From positions 1-64,000 of the forward strand of contig NZ_VULO01000007.1 of the NCBI RefSeq assembly GCF_009696615.1: a stretch of DNA of 64,000 nucleotides. The letters are read 5' to 3'. This document shows, one piece after another, positions 1-8,515 of the stretch. Below the pieces are notes generated by a model. That model saw only the letters and a program-made list of their open reading frames with translations, was not told the origin of the DNA and searched no databases. Every line of letters starts with the position of its first letter. Position 1 is the first letter of the stretch. The position numbers and the translations under genes were made by a program. The stretch is from Scrofimicrobium canadense. GTDB lineage: Bacteria > Actinomycetota > Actinomycetes > Actinomycetales > Actinomycetaceae.

Positions 1-110
1 ACGAGGAGCTAAAGGCAGCCAGCTAACAAAAGCATCTCGTGCCCATCCGGTGGCACCCGGCCCTGGGCAGTATCTAGCACGCCCAAAAACACGCCACCAA
101 AAAACAGAGG

Positions 111-317
111 TTGACAGCGGGAGTCTGCATCATCCACCTGATCCGCAACACCTTCAAGTTCGCGTCGCGGAAGTACTGGGACCAGATCGCCCGCGACCTG
201 CGGCCCGTCTACACAGCTCCGACCGAGGCCGCCGCGAGGGCGAGGTTCGAGGAGTTCGCGGAGAAATGGTGCACGATGTATCCGGCGATCCGGCAGCTGT
301 GGGTTGAACGGACATAG
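111..317 (+). pseudogene. IS256-family transposase fragment
   Basis: A 68-residue open stretch matches the middle of IS256/Mutator-type transposases (known family): it contains CIIHLIRNTFKFASRKYWDQ, then a segment around VYTAPTEAAARARFEEFAEK and YPAIRQLW. A full transposase is about 400 residues, so both the N-terminal part with the first catalytic Asp residues and the C-terminal part are absent. Similarity stops abruptly after RQLW, near base 303, and the frame closes a few codons later. I see no inverted terminal repeats. This is a dead remnant at the window edge. Confidence 0.8.
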
Positions 318-495
318 CGACACCTGACGCCGACATGGATGCAACCAATGCAATTGCCATGACTGCGACAGGTGTGCGATTCACTGCTATGCCCATCTCC
401 AAAACTGAGTATTTGTGCGAAAGTTCTTCTGCGCACACGAGTGCAGTCCTTGAAGACCTAGACGGTGTGCCATAGGCAAGCATAGTGAGAGTCAC
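304..495 (-). other. possible truncated gene start abutting the IS256 relic
   Basis: This stretch lies between the transposase relic and the exporter permease and has no clear gene. On the minus strand an open frame contains a hydrophobic, signal-like segment (MGIAVNRTPVAVMAIALVA, starting near base 396). It runs into the transposase relic at about base 304 and then reads nonsense. It could be the 5' end of a small secreted or membrane protein gene, cut when the IS inserted, lying downstream of the ABC exporter genes. No convincing ribosome binding site is visible: a GGAG directly touches the ATG. Chance is also possible. Confidence 0.2.
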
Positions 496-554
496 TCACA
501 TTGTCTCTAGGAGATGTGCTACATATCGCGAAAAGGTGCCGATCGAGAGGAGGC

Positions 555-1289
555 CTATTTGCGTTTCGTTAGCACTATAGCCGCTGAGCATACGGAGATT
601 AGACACCATACGGTCAAGACGATCAGTGATCGCGTGGGGGTCTCAAATGTCCGTGAAGCAAGGCCACCTCGGACAACCTGAGCCATGGGTTCGAAGGGCA
701 GCCATTCGTGTGCAGACTGAAGCCAACCCGGCATCCGCTCCGCTGGGAAAGAAACAGGCGAAAAGAGTAAAATCACGAAAACTAGCAACTGGCTGATGAG
801 CATTGCCACCATAGGGGGCAGAAGCGTGGCCAGTCCATATCCAACGCTAGCGGCCGTGAGAGATACTGCCAATAGTCCCAATACCAACCATGGTGCTGGA
901 GAGAGGGTCAGATCGTACTTCCAGACACCCACCAAGACAGCCAAGATCAATCCGGGCAACGCAATCAAAGTCCACATCACAAGGTCAGCTATGAGGAAGA
1001 CAATCCGTGGCACAGGCAAGGTATGCAGCCAGTCAAGGCTCCCTTCTCGTTTTCCTTCAGCTACCATTTGAGGCGTCATCACTAAACCTACTGTGACAAG
1101 TGTGATTGTAGGCGCGCCCGTAGACAGGAAAAGCGCTGCTTCTGGTGTCAATTCCCCCGTGAGGAATCCAAAACCGACAATTGTTCCTACAGCCAACAGT
1201 CCCTGAACAATGATAAGTAGTGGGAGGTGATCGATTCCACGACGTAGCTGCCATTGAATCATCAAACCAGTTTGTCGTAGTGCTGTCAT
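555..1289 (-). CDS. ABC-2 type exporter permease
   Basis: This is an integral membrane protein of about 244 residues with six hydrophobic segments, for example LPLLIIVQGLLAVGTIVGF near the N-terminus and MLISQLLVFVILLFSPVSF in the C-terminal third. That pattern is typical of ABC-2 permeases of drug, antibiotic or lipid exporters. I chose the ATG at 1289 because it forms an ATGA overlap with the stop of the ATPase gene; the longer open frame runs back inside that gene. It should form the membrane half of a transporter with the adjacent ATPase. The divergent TetR gene suggests control by a small molecule. Substrate unknown. Confidence 0.8.
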   Translation of the reverse strand: MTALRQTGLMIQWQLRRGIDHLPLLIIVQGLLAVGTIVGFGFLTGELTPEAALFLSTGAPTITLVTVGLVMTPQMVAEGKREGSLDWLHTLPVPRIVFLIADLVMWTLIALPGLILAVLVGVWKYDLTLSPAPWLVLGLLAVSLTAASVGYGLATLLPPMVAMLISQLLVFVILLFSPVSFPAERMPGWLQSAHEWLPFEPMAQVVRGGLASRTFETPTRSLIVLTVWCLISVCSAAIVLTKRK

Positions 1290-2200
1290 GCGTGCGCCTC
1301 TTTTCTGTCGACTAGCGCAATGTAGATGTCTTCTAAAGATGTGGGGGTGAGTGAGAAACGTTCGCAGTGGGTTGAGGCCCACTCTGTAATGAAAGCAACC
1401 TCGTCGATATCTATATACCCGGTAGTTTCACGAGCGTCTTGAGAGACAACGTGGATACTGTCCGGTATCTTCGAGGTGCAATTGTCTAGCTTCAAGGTGA
1501 GTCTGTTACGAGTGGGTGCTGCTAACGAAGCTGGTGTTCCCTCAGCGATGACGCGGCCCTCGTCAAGAATAATGAGATTGTCAACGATATGTTCAGCCTC
1601 CATGACGTTGTGGGTGACTAGGAGGACCGCTGTACCCGATTCTTTGAGGACCCGAATTTGCTGCCACAGTAGACGGCGTCGAACAGGATCTACGTCATTT
1701 GTAGGCTCGTCCAAAATAACAAGTTTTCCCGGTGCAACTGCTGCCATAGCAAAAGCCGTTAGCCGTGCAACTCCACCGGAGATTTTTTGGGCTGGTTTAT
1801 TTGACCATTCGTCTAGGTCGAGGGCATTAAGTAGACGTCCTGCCCGCTCAGCAGCGTGGTTCTTAGATAATCCACGTATTCTCCCTACAAGCTCGATGGC
1901 TTTACGGGGGGTAAGCCCAGTAATGGGTACGTTCGACTGTGCCTGCACTGAGACTAGACGCCGCGCTGCCGCGGGGTGGGAGACAGCGTCCACTCCTGCG
2001 ACCGTGATAGTACCCGAATCAGGTTTGAGTATTCCAACAATTTGATTGACAAGGGTTGTCTTACCCGCACCATTATGTCCCAAAACACCAAGAATCTCCC
2101 CGGCTCCGACACCGAAACTGACGTCATCAGTTGCATGTGTACCGCGTTTACCACGATAGGTCTTATTGAGGCCACTCACCTCGAGTACTGTATCGAACAT
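1286..2200 (-). CDS. ABC exporter ATP-binding protein
   Basis: A 304-residue ABC ATPase of the DrrA/CcmA-like exporter class. Walker A is GHNGAGKTT near residue 43, the signature region reads KISGGVARLTA (a variant of LSGGQ), and Walker B is LVILDEPTNDVDP. The switch His is in LLVTHNVMEAEH. The roughly 80 C-terminal residues resemble the accessory domain of drug-exporter ATPases. The gene is first in a two-gene operon and its start codon lies inside one of two palindromes shared with the divergent TetR gene, so repression by that regulator is likely. The start is probably leaderless: ATACTT lies six bases upstream and there is no Shine-Dalgarno. Confidence 0.85.
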   Translation of the reverse strand: MFDTVLEVSGLNKTYRGKRGTHATDDVSFGVGAGEILGVLGHNGAGKTTLVNQIVGILKPDSGTITVAGVDAVSHPAAARRLVSVQAQSNVPITGLTPRKAIELVGRIRGLSKNHAAERAGRLLNALDLDEWSNKPAQKISGGVARLTAFAMAAVAPGKLVILDEPTNDVDPVRRRLLWQQIRVLKESGTAVLLVTHNVMEAEHIVDNLIILDEGRVIAEGTPASLAAPTRNRLTLKLDNCTSKIPDSIHVVSQDARETTGYIDIDEVAFITEWASTHCERFSLTPTSLEDIYIALVDRKEAHA

Positions 2201-2231
2201 ACTGATAAGTATGCCCGATACTGTTCAGTAT
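2198..2231. promoter_or_regulatory. tandem palindromic operators for the TetR regulator
   Basis: Two related palindromes lie between the divergent genes: CATACTGATAAGTATG (2198-2213; 6-bp arms, 4-bp spacer) and ATACTGTTCAGTAT (2218-2231; 6-bp arms, 2-bp spacer). Their centres are 19 bp apart, about two helical turns. The first covers the start codon and probable start site of the ATPase gene; the second sits upstream of the TetR -10. Known TetR regulators often bind such sites in their own divergent promoter. Binding is inferred. Confidence 0.6.
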
Positions 2232-2252
2232 GCAAACTTCGATTTTCCGCGG

Positions 2253-2265
2253 TATAGTCAAACCA
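2253..2265 (+). promoter_or_regulatory. -10 element and leaderless start of the TetR gene
   Basis: TATAGT (2253-2258) is followed by six bases and then the ATG at 2265, with no ribosome binding site. This spacing places the transcription start at the A of the ATG. A -35 is not obvious. Confidence 0.45.
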
Positions 2266-2993
2266 TGGCGACCGACTCATCAGGCGTAGCAGCTGCACTC
2301 AAAGCTCTTATGGCAGCCACTGCTGATCTATCGAAAGCTGTGACTAAAGATGTGGGTGCCGATGTTGCAGAGCAAGTTGCTTCAGCTTTGCAATCAGCTA
2401 CCGATTCTATGCAGGCGGCTTCTCGTAAAGCGGGGCGAAATCCTAAAGCAGACACGAGGGCAGAAATCTTGGAAGCAGCGGCCGCGCTCTTTACTGAAAA
2501 GGGCTTTGATGCTGCGTCCCTTGATGAAATTGCAAAAAAGGCTGGGAGAACTAAAGGAGCTATTTACGCGCATTTTGAGTCAAAAGACGATCTGATGATG
2601 GCTCTTATTCGTGAGATGACTGATCCCAATACCTGTGATCAACAGACGCTTGATGTAGTTGAAGCTTATCGCGATGGAACACTGGCTGAGTATATGGATG
2701 AGGCGGTGTGCGAGGCAGATCCTGGTGTCCTTTTGTCTATGGAGATCCTTGCCTATGCATTGAGACGACCTGAGCGCCGCGAGGAGGTAGCGCAGGTCTT
2801 TATTCGGCATCGAGACGCACTCAAAGCAGTAATCGCCAAAGAAATCCCCGGTGCCCACCAGGAAGCAGTATTGGCGTTTGCAACCATTGTTAATATGGGT
2901 AGTTTATATGCGGGCTTAAGCCCTGAACTTGCCGACGGTGCAGCGATAGCGGAACTTCTAGGCAACGCGGTTGGAGGGAAGACTCACCATTAA
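2265..2993 (+). CDS. TetR-family transcriptional regulator
   Basis: A 242-residue repressor. The TetR helix-turn-helix is clear at about residues 65-110 (RAEILEAAAALFTEKGFDAA followed by SLDEIAKKAGRTKGAIYAHF), and the rest is a helical ligand and dimer domain. Unusually, about 60 residues precede the DNA-binding domain, rich in Ala, Ser and Lys and probably helical; most TetR proteins have 5-25 residues there. The ATG at 2265 is preferred over earlier in-frame starts because those run into the operators and because a -10 lies just upstream. It should repress the divergent ABC exporter and itself through the two palindromes at 2198-2231. Ligand unknown. Confidence 0.85.
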   Translation: MATDSSGVAAALKALMAATADLSKAVTKDVGADVAEQVASALQSATDSMQAASRKAGRNPKADTRAEILEAAAALFTEKGFDAASLDEIAKKAGRTKGAIYAHFESKDDLMMALIREMTDPNTCDQQTLDVVEAYRDGTLAEYMDEAVCEADPGVLLSMEILAYALRRPERREEVAQVFIRHRDALKAVIAKEIPGAHQEAVLAFATIVNMGSLYAGLSPELADGAAIAELLGNAVGGKTHH

Positions 2994-3104
2994 AATGCGC
3001 GCCGCATAACGTGAGATTGCCATAAACGTGACCAGTTCCCCATGGAACGATAAGAATTCTCCACTACGCTAGGGCCGTACTGTGTAATAGACGTTAGGAC
3101 GTTT

Positions 3105-5336
3105 GTGGCTGATACAAACAAGCCGGAATGGAAGTCGGTGGCTGGGGCAAAACCACCAACACGCCGATCTTTGCGTGAAACAGACGCGTCTTCTACAGCA
3201 AATGCAGGAGGCTCCTCCAAGTCGGGCGGTAAGAAAGGGAAGAAAAGGACTAGTTGGCCAAAGCGCATTGCTTTGTGGCTGTTTGTTCTATTCCTGACTC
3301 TTATCGTGGCGGGGTGCGCGGCTTTCCTGATTCTCTATGCGCGGACCAAAGTGCCGGCACCTGACGAATTCGCGTTAGCGCAGGCATCAACTGTCTATTA
3401 CAACGACGGGCAAACTGAGTTGGGGACATTTGCCGAGGTGGACCGTACGATTATCGATACGTCGACACTTCCAGCCTATGTGGGCAATGCCATTGTGGCA
3501 TCGGAAGATCGCACTTTCTACTCGAACTCTGGCATTGACATCAAGGGCATTCTTAGAGCTCTGGTCAATAACGCCACAGGTGGTGCTCGACAAGGGGCAT
3601 CCACCATTTCTCAGGGGTACGTGGAAAACTACTATTTAGGCGCGGACAAGGAAAAGTCGTATTTCCGCAAACTAGACGAAGCGATTATTGCTCTCAAGCT
3701 CAACCGCTCTCAACCCAAAGAAGAAATCTTGGGCAACTACATGAACACCATTTTCTTCGGGCGAGGTGCCTATGGGATTCAAGCGGCAGCTGAGGCCTAT
3801 TTCAACAAGTCTGCCAAAGATCTGACTCTCTCCGAAGCGGCGTTGCTTGCGGGTATTTTGCCAGCTCCTTCGGCCTGGGATCCAGCCGTCGATGCCGATA
3901 TGGCTGAGGAGCGTTGGCAACGAGTACTCAACCTCATGGTGGAAGATGGGTGGATTAGCCAGTCTGATGCTGATGCCGCCGTATTCCCTGAGACAATTGA
4001 GCCTGGTTCGACGACTCCTGACACCACTGGTGCTAATCCGTACCTCATGCAGCAAGTGCGGGACGAGCTGGTGAGTAAGGGAGCTCTGGACGGCGAAGAA
4101 ATCGATGCCGGTGGTCTCACAATCATCACGACTCTCGATAAGAGTATGCAAGACGCAGCAATGAATGCTGTAAAGGTCATGCCAGAAGATAAGCCTGCAA
4201 ATGTTCGTGTTGCCATGTCTGCTATCGACAATGCCACGGGAGAAATTCGTGCCGAATATCCTGGTGCAGATTACGAAAATAACCAGACCAATGCCGTGAC
4301 GCAGGATATTGTCCAGGCTGGTTCCACATTCAAGCCCTTTGGCTTGTTAGCGTACATGGAACAAGACGGTTCAATCTATGACACATTCAATGGAAATTCT
4401 CCGATGGACGTTGATGGTACCGAAGTTGCAAATAATGATGATGCCAGTTTCGGCTATATCAACTTGATTGATGCAACTATGTACTCGGTGAATACGGTTT
4501 TTGTTGAACTAAACCAAGAAGTCACTCCCGACAAAACCCTAGACGCTCTGATCAGGGCTGGTATCCCAGAAGATACGCAAGGTCTAGAGAACAACATTCT
4601 TAATGTCCTTGGATCAGCAGCCCCCCACAACATTGATCTGGCAACCGCGTATGCAACATTCGCAAATGGTGGTGAAAGAGTATCTCCCCACATCATCCGC
4701 GAAGTAAAAAATGCGGCAGGCGAAAGTATCTACACGGCGGATACGTCCAGAACCCGGGAGTTTAGTGCGGAAGTTGTCTCGGGAGCGATGCCCGGCCTGC
4801 AGGCAGTGACGTCCGAAGAAGGGACTGGCTCCAAGGTCTCTAGCTTGGGTCGGGATATGGGTGGAAAAACCGGAACGTCGGATGAACAAAAGTCTGCCCA
4901 GTTTGTGGGCTTCATTCCTCAGATCACCACGGCAGTGAGTATGTATGCGGTGGGTGAGGATGGCAGCTCTCTTCCTCTTCCCAATATTGGGGGATTGGAT
5001 CAGTTCCATGGGGGTGATTGGCCGACCGACGTGTGGTTAGCATTTATGGAGCAGGCCACCGTCAATATGGAAAACCAGTCCTTTACTTGGCTGGTTCAGC
5101 CAAAACAGCCAACGAAGCCAGCGCCAGCTCCAGACACCAGTGAACAGGAAGAACTGGCCCGGCAGCAGAAAGAACTAGAAGAACAGCAGAGATTAGAACA
5201 AGAACGGCTTCAGCGAGAAGAAGAAGCTCGACGGCAGCAGGAGGAAGCAGACAGAAAGAGAGATGAAGAGGAAAACAATAAACCTCCTGTCACCGAACCT
5301 CCAATGTCTGGAAGTCTTGACAGTACCAATGATTAG
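3105..5336 (+). CDS. class A penicillin-binding protein (glycosyltransferase-transpeptidase)
   Basis: A bifunctional peptidoglycan synthase of 743 residues. A basic cytoplasmic tail (1-54) is followed by one membrane anchor (about 55-79). The GT51 domain comes next, with its catalytic Glu in ASEDRTFY (E134), the GASTISQG motif and the EILGNYMNTIFFGRGAYGI block. The transpeptidase has SxxK as STFK (S407), SVN at about 461 and KTG at about 588. No PASTA domains are present. The last 65 residues are an unusual Glu/Gln/Arg-rich segment predicted to be a coiled coil, ending in a Pro/Ser-rich tip, presumably outside the membrane. The start is GTG with AGGA at 3096-3099. It stands alone as a transcription unit. 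Confidence 0.9.
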   Translation: MADTNKPEWKSVAGAKPPTRRSLRETDASSTANAGGSSKSGGKKGKKRTSWPKRIALWLFVLFLTLIVAGCAAFLILYARTKVPAPDEFALAQASTVYYNDGQTELGTFAEVDRTIIDTSTLPAYVGNAIVASEDRTFYSNSGIDIKGILRALVNNATGGARQGASTISQGYVENYYLGADKEKSYFRKLDEAIIALKLNRSQPKEEILGNYMNTIFFGRGAYGIQAAAEAYFNKSAKDLTLSEAALLAGILPAPSAWDPAVDADMAEERWQRVLNLMVEDGWISQSDADAAVFPETIEPGSTTPDTTGANPYLMQQVRDELVSKGALDGEEIDAGGLTIITTLDKSMQDAAMNAVKVMPEDKPANVRVAMSAIDNATGEIRAEYPGADYENNQTNAVTQDIVQAGSTFKPFGLLAYMEQDGSIYDTFNGNSPMDVDGTEVANNDDASFGYINLIDATMYSVNTVFVELNQEVTPDKTLDALIRAGIPEDTQGLENNILNVLGSAAPHNIDLATAYATFANGGERVSPHIIREVKNAAGESIYTADTSRTREFSAEVVSGAMPGLQAVTSEEGTGSKVSSLGRDMGGKTGTSDEQKSAQFVGFIPQITTAVSMYAVGEDGSSLPLPNIGGLDQFHGGDWPTDVWLAFMEQATVNMENQSFTWLVQPKQPTKPAPAPDTSEQEELARQQKELEEQQRLEQERLQREEEARRQQEEADRKRDEEENNKPPVTEPPMSGSLDSTND

Positions 5337-5427
5337 GGACTTACGTCACGAGTTCGTAGTGATATAGTTTTTCTTCATCAAGAACCTTCGCTCAATGGTC
5401 GTCGCATTCATACTGATCATACCCCCT

Positions 5428-5445
5428 AAAGGACTTTAGTCCCCA
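5428..5445. promoter_or_regulatory. DosR/DevR-like palindromic box upstream of the 2-oxoacid:ferredoxin oxidoreductase operon
   Basis: AAAGGACTTTAGTCCCCA contains GGACTTTAGTCCC, 13 of the 14 core bases of the mycobacterial DosR box (GGGACTTTAGTCCC within TTSGGGACTWWAGTCCCSAA, established knowledge). A second, weaker half-like site, AGGTCTTTAGGTAC, follows at 5447-5460. The box lies about 35 bp upstream of the probable start site at 5480, next to where the -35 would be, the usual place for a DosR activator site. Its own symmetry also allows a small hairpin. Control by a NarL/LuxR-type regulator is inferred; none is encoded in the window. Confidence 0.5.
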
Positions 5446-5479
5446 TAGGTCTTTAGGTACATGCTTCTACCGTGGTCTC

Positions 5480-6031
5480 ATGGTAGAAATTCGAATCCAT
5501 GGTCGAGGAGGACAAGGAGTCGTAACTGCCTCCGACTTGTTAGCGATGGCTGCTTTCAAGGAGGGACATTACGCCCAGGCATTCCCATCTTTCGGCTCAG
5601 AGCGCACCGGTGCCCCAGTAGTCAGCTACTGCCGGGTATCCGACGAACCTATTCGCAGTCGCGAACCCGTATTAGATCCAGATATTGTTATCGTCCAAGA
5701 CCCGACACTGCTGCCGGTAATGGACGTATTTTCGGGGCTGAAACCCGGCGGAGTCGTCTTAATCAACTCTGGAAAAGACCCCTCCGAGCTAGGGGAGCTT
5801 CCCGATGCAACAGTATTGACGGTTCCTGCTTCAGAAATCGCACGTGCTCACGTAGGACGACCGCTTCCTAATGCTGCCTTGCTGGGGGCACTGGCTGCGG
5901 TCACGGGCCAGTGGAAACTGGAGTCTGTCGAAGAAGCCATCAAACACAAATGGCATGGGCGAGTCGGCAACGGAAACGCTGCAGCTGCGGCCGAAGCATA
6001 CGAACGGGTGAAAGTGAGAGAACATGCGTGA
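5480..6031 (+). CDS. porG: 2-oxoacid:ferredoxin oxidoreductase, gamma subunit
   Basis: A 183-residue gamma chain of the pyruvate/2-oxoacid:ferredoxin oxidoreductase family. The N-terminal signature IRIHGRGGQGVVTASDLLA and the FPSFGSERTGAPV block are diagnostic. In this family it joins the alpha and beta chains in oxidative decarboxylation of a 2-oxo acid to acyl-CoA with reduction of ferredoxin. It is first in a four-gene operon and overlaps the alpha gene by 8 bases. The ATG at 5480 is preceded by TACCGT (5468-5473) and six bases, so the mRNA may be leaderless. Substrate identity (pyruvate rather than 2-oxoglutarate or a branched 2-oxo acid) is inferred from frequency in anaerobic relatives. 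Confidence 0.88.
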   Translation: MVEIRIHGRGGQGVVTASDLLAMAAFKEGHYAQAFPSFGSERTGAPVVSYCRVSDEPIRSREPVLDPDIVIVQDPTLLPVMDVFSGLKPGGVVLINSGKDPSELGELPDATVLTVPASEIARAHVGRPLPNAALLGALAAVTGQWKLESVEEAIKHKWHGRVGNGNAAAAAEAYERVKVREHA

Positions 6032-7289
6032 ACAAATTGAAGGTTCCCAAGCAGTCGCACACGCAGTAGCCGCATGTAAACCACAGGTTGTTGCGGCATA
6101 TCCCATTAGCCCGCAGACCCACATCGTTGAAGAAATGTCTGCGCTAGTAAAGCGTGGCAAACTGCCTGACTGTGAATATCTCAATATGGAGTCAGAATTC
6201 GGTGCCATGTCGGCATGCATCGGGTCGTCAGCTGCTGGAGCGCGGACCTATACGGCTACCGCCTCGCAAGGATTACTCTTTATGGCTGAGGCTGTCTATA
6301 ACGCGTCAGGCTTAGGTCTCCCCATTGTTATGACTGTGGCAAACCGAGCAATCGGCGCCCCAATCAACATTTGGAACGACCAGACTGACACCATGAGTCA
6401 ACGTGACTCTGGATGGTTGCAGCTCTATGCAGAAGATAACCAGGAAGCAGCCGACCTGCACGTGCAGGCTTTCAGAATTGCAGAAGAGCTTTCGTTGCCC
6501 GTCATGGTGTGCATGGACGGCTTCATTCTCACTCATGCCGTGGAAGTAGTGGATGTTCCTGAAGAAGAACAGGTGAACCGTTTCCTTCCCCCCTATGAGC
6601 CGCGACAAATACTGGACCCAGACCATCCAGTATCGATTGGTGCAATGGTAGGCCCAGAAGCATTCATGGAAGTGCGCTATTTGGCGCACCATAAGCAAAT
6701 GCAGGCACTGGACCTCATTCCTCAAGTACAAAAGGAATTTAAAGATGTCTTCGGACGCGATTCGGGCGGACTCATTCGTCCCTACCGGATAGAAGACGCG
6801 GACACGGTGGTGATCGCACTAGGCTCCGTTATGGGGACAATCAAGGATGTAATTGACGAGCGTCGAGCCGCTGGAGAAAAGATTGGTGCCCTAGGTATCA
6901 TCAGTTTCCGTCCCTTCCCTGTCGAGGCGATAAGAGAAGCACTCAAGAACGTCAAACAGTTCATCACGATCGAAAAGGCATTCTCTGTTGGTATTGGAGG
7001 GATTGTCTCTAGCCATATCCGTTCCGCCACGCGCGGAATGCACCTACGTAATTGGGAGGTAATTGCCGGACTGGGAGGGCGTCCCATCACTAAGCGTTCA
7101 TTGCATCGCCTGTTTGACCAAGCTGCGGCCGACGAACTGGAGTTCCTCACCTTCCTAGATCTTGATCGTGAGCTGGTTGATGCAGAGCTGGCTCGCGAAG
7201 AACAATCGCGACAATCGGGACCAGCCGCAGAAAACGTAGTCCGACACGCTAAAGAACGTCTTGATCACGCTTTGGCAGGAAAGGAATAG
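6024..7289 (+). CDS. porA: 2-oxoacid:ferredoxin oxidoreductase, alpha subunit
   Basis: The alpha chain, 421 residues, of a multi-subunit 2-oxoacid:ferredoxin oxidoreductase. The N-terminal half is the pyrimidine-binding TPP fold (AAYPISPQTHIVEEMSA, MESEFGAMSACIGSSAAGAR, TATASQGLLFMAEAVYNASG). Residues around 265-380 form the transketolase-C-like domain. The conserved stretch RAIGAPINIWNDQTDTMSQR fits pyruvate-type enzymes better than 2-oxoglutarate types (moderate support). Translation is coupled to the gamma gene through the overlap. The enzyme class is oxygen-sensitive, consistent with an anaerobically induced operon. Confidence 0.9.
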   Translation: MREQIEGSQAVAHAVAACKPQVVAAYPISPQTHIVEEMSALVKRGKLPDCEYLNMESEFGAMSACIGSSAAGARTYTATASQGLLFMAEAVYNASGLGLPIVMTVANRAIGAPINIWNDQTDTMSQRDSGWLQLYAEDNQEAADLHVQAFRIAEELSLPVMVCMDGFILTHAVEVVDVPEEEQVNRFLPPYEPRQILDPDHPVSIGAMVGPEAFMEVRYLAHHKQMQALDLIPQVQKEFKDVFGRDSGGLIRPYRIEDADTVVIALGSVMGTIKDVIDERRAAGEKIGALGIISFRPFPVEAIREALKNVKQFITIEKAFSVGIGGIVSSHIRSATRGMHLRNWEVIAGLGGRPITKRSLHRLFDQAAADELEFLTFLDLDRELVDAELAREEQSRQSGPAAENVVRHAKERLDHALAGKE

Positions 7290-7294
7290 GACTC

Positions 7295-8515
7295 ATGAGT
7301 GTTGACTTAGGAATACCTCCAGTGCGACCCACTGAAATTCCTGCACGCGAAAACGTCAAGTTCTATCAAGTGGGATCCTTCGCGGTGGGAAACCGCTTGG
7401 CTCAGATGGCAGATCGGTCCGTGCAGTCTGATCCGGACCGCTACAACTCTTTGACTTCAGGTCACCGGGCATGCCAAGGGTGCGGCGAAGCACTAGGAGC
7501 ACGATATGCGTTAGACACTGCTATGGCCGCATCCGACGGTGACCTAGTCGCCGTCAATGCGACGGGGTGTTTGGAAGTGTTCTCAACGCCCTACCCCGAG
7601 TCTGCGTGGACAGTTCCATGGCTGCACTCGCTGTTTGGTAATGCGCCAGCGGTTGCGACAGGCGTTGCCGCAGCATTGCGGGCACGTGGCAAAGACACCA
7701 GGGTTGTGGCTCAGGGCGGCGATGGCGGAACCGTTGATATCGGCATGGGCTGCCTTTCTGGGATGTTCGAACGCAATGATGATGTTCTCTACATCTGTTA
7801 CGACAATGAGGCCTATATGAACACCGGGGTGCAACGGTCAGGGGCAACGCCACCAGCAGCACGTACGGCCACCACACAGCCTGTAGGTCCCAAACCGGGC
7901 AACCAGTTCGGACAAGGCAAGGACATGGCTCGCATCGCGATGGCTCACGAAATACCTTACGTAGCAACAGCAACGGTAGCTGACCTGCGTGACTTGGAAT
8001 ACAAGGTATCGAAAGCCATGTCAATGCGGGGAGCCCGGTACATTCACGTGATGGTTCCATGCCCTCTGGGATGGGGGACCGCTTCGAATGAAACTATCAA
8101 ATTGGCGCGACTTGCCACTCAATCAGGATTCTTCCCTGTGTTCGAGGCAGAAGCGGGTGAGGTTACATCGGTATCGAAGATTCGCAGGCCTGTTCCTGTA
8201 GAGGAATTCCTCAAGACGCAGCGCCGCTTCGCGCACCTCTTCAAGCCCGAAGTAGACGTGGAAACAATTGCTCGTATGCAGGCGATATGTGACCGCAACA
8301 TTCGCCGTTACGGCCTGATTGATGAAGACCAGTTGGATGAGGATGTCCTAGAGCGTGTCTTAACTGCTCCGGACGATCCTGAAGGACGCTACGAGGCCCT
8401 ACGGCAGGCAACCTCGGAAACTAAACGGGCTCACCTCGAAGGCGAGGCTCATGTTCCAGACGAGGCGTACTCAACAGTCATGCGTCCGGAACCGGAGATG
8501 GGAGAACAAAAATGA
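7295..8515 (+). CDS. porB: 2-oxoacid:ferredoxin oxidoreductase, beta subunit (TPP-binding)
   Basis: The catalytic beta chain, 406 residues, which carries thiamine pyrophosphate and one [4Fe-4S] cluster in this family. Cluster cysteines are visible as CQGCGEALGAR near residue 54, with another in NATGCLEVF; the TPP/Mg motif is QGGDGGTVDIGMG at about 141. The segment YMNTGVQRSGATPPAA, with TGVQRSG, is typical of pyruvate enzymes. The C-terminal 90 residues extend past the usual core and are charged. It lies five bases after the alpha gene and overlaps the next gene by ATGA. Confidence 0.9.
   Translation: MSVDLGIPPVRPTEIPARENVKFYQVGSFAVGNRLAQMADRSVQSDPDRYNSLTSGHRACQGCGEALGARYALDTAMAASDGDLVAVNATGCLEVFSTPYPESAWTVPWLHSLFGNAPAVATGVAAALRARGKDTRVVAQGGDGGTVDIGMGCLSGMFERNDDVLYICYDNEAYMNTGVQRSGATPPAARTATTQPVGPKPGNQFGQGKDMARIAMAHEIPYVATATVADLRDLEYKVSKAMSMRGARYIHVMVPCPLGWGTASNETIKLARLATQSGFFPVFEAEAGEVTSVSKIRRPVPVEEFLKTQRRFAHLFKPEVDVETIARMQAICDRNIRRYGLIDEDQLDEDVLERVLTAPDDPEGRYEALRQATSETKRAHLEGEAHVPDEAYSTVMRPEPEMGEQK

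Noticed and set aside
5337-5400. Terminator after the penicillin-binding protein gene
   Set aside because: A T5 run is present, but only a 4-bp stem (TCAC/GTGA) precedes it, too weak to call.
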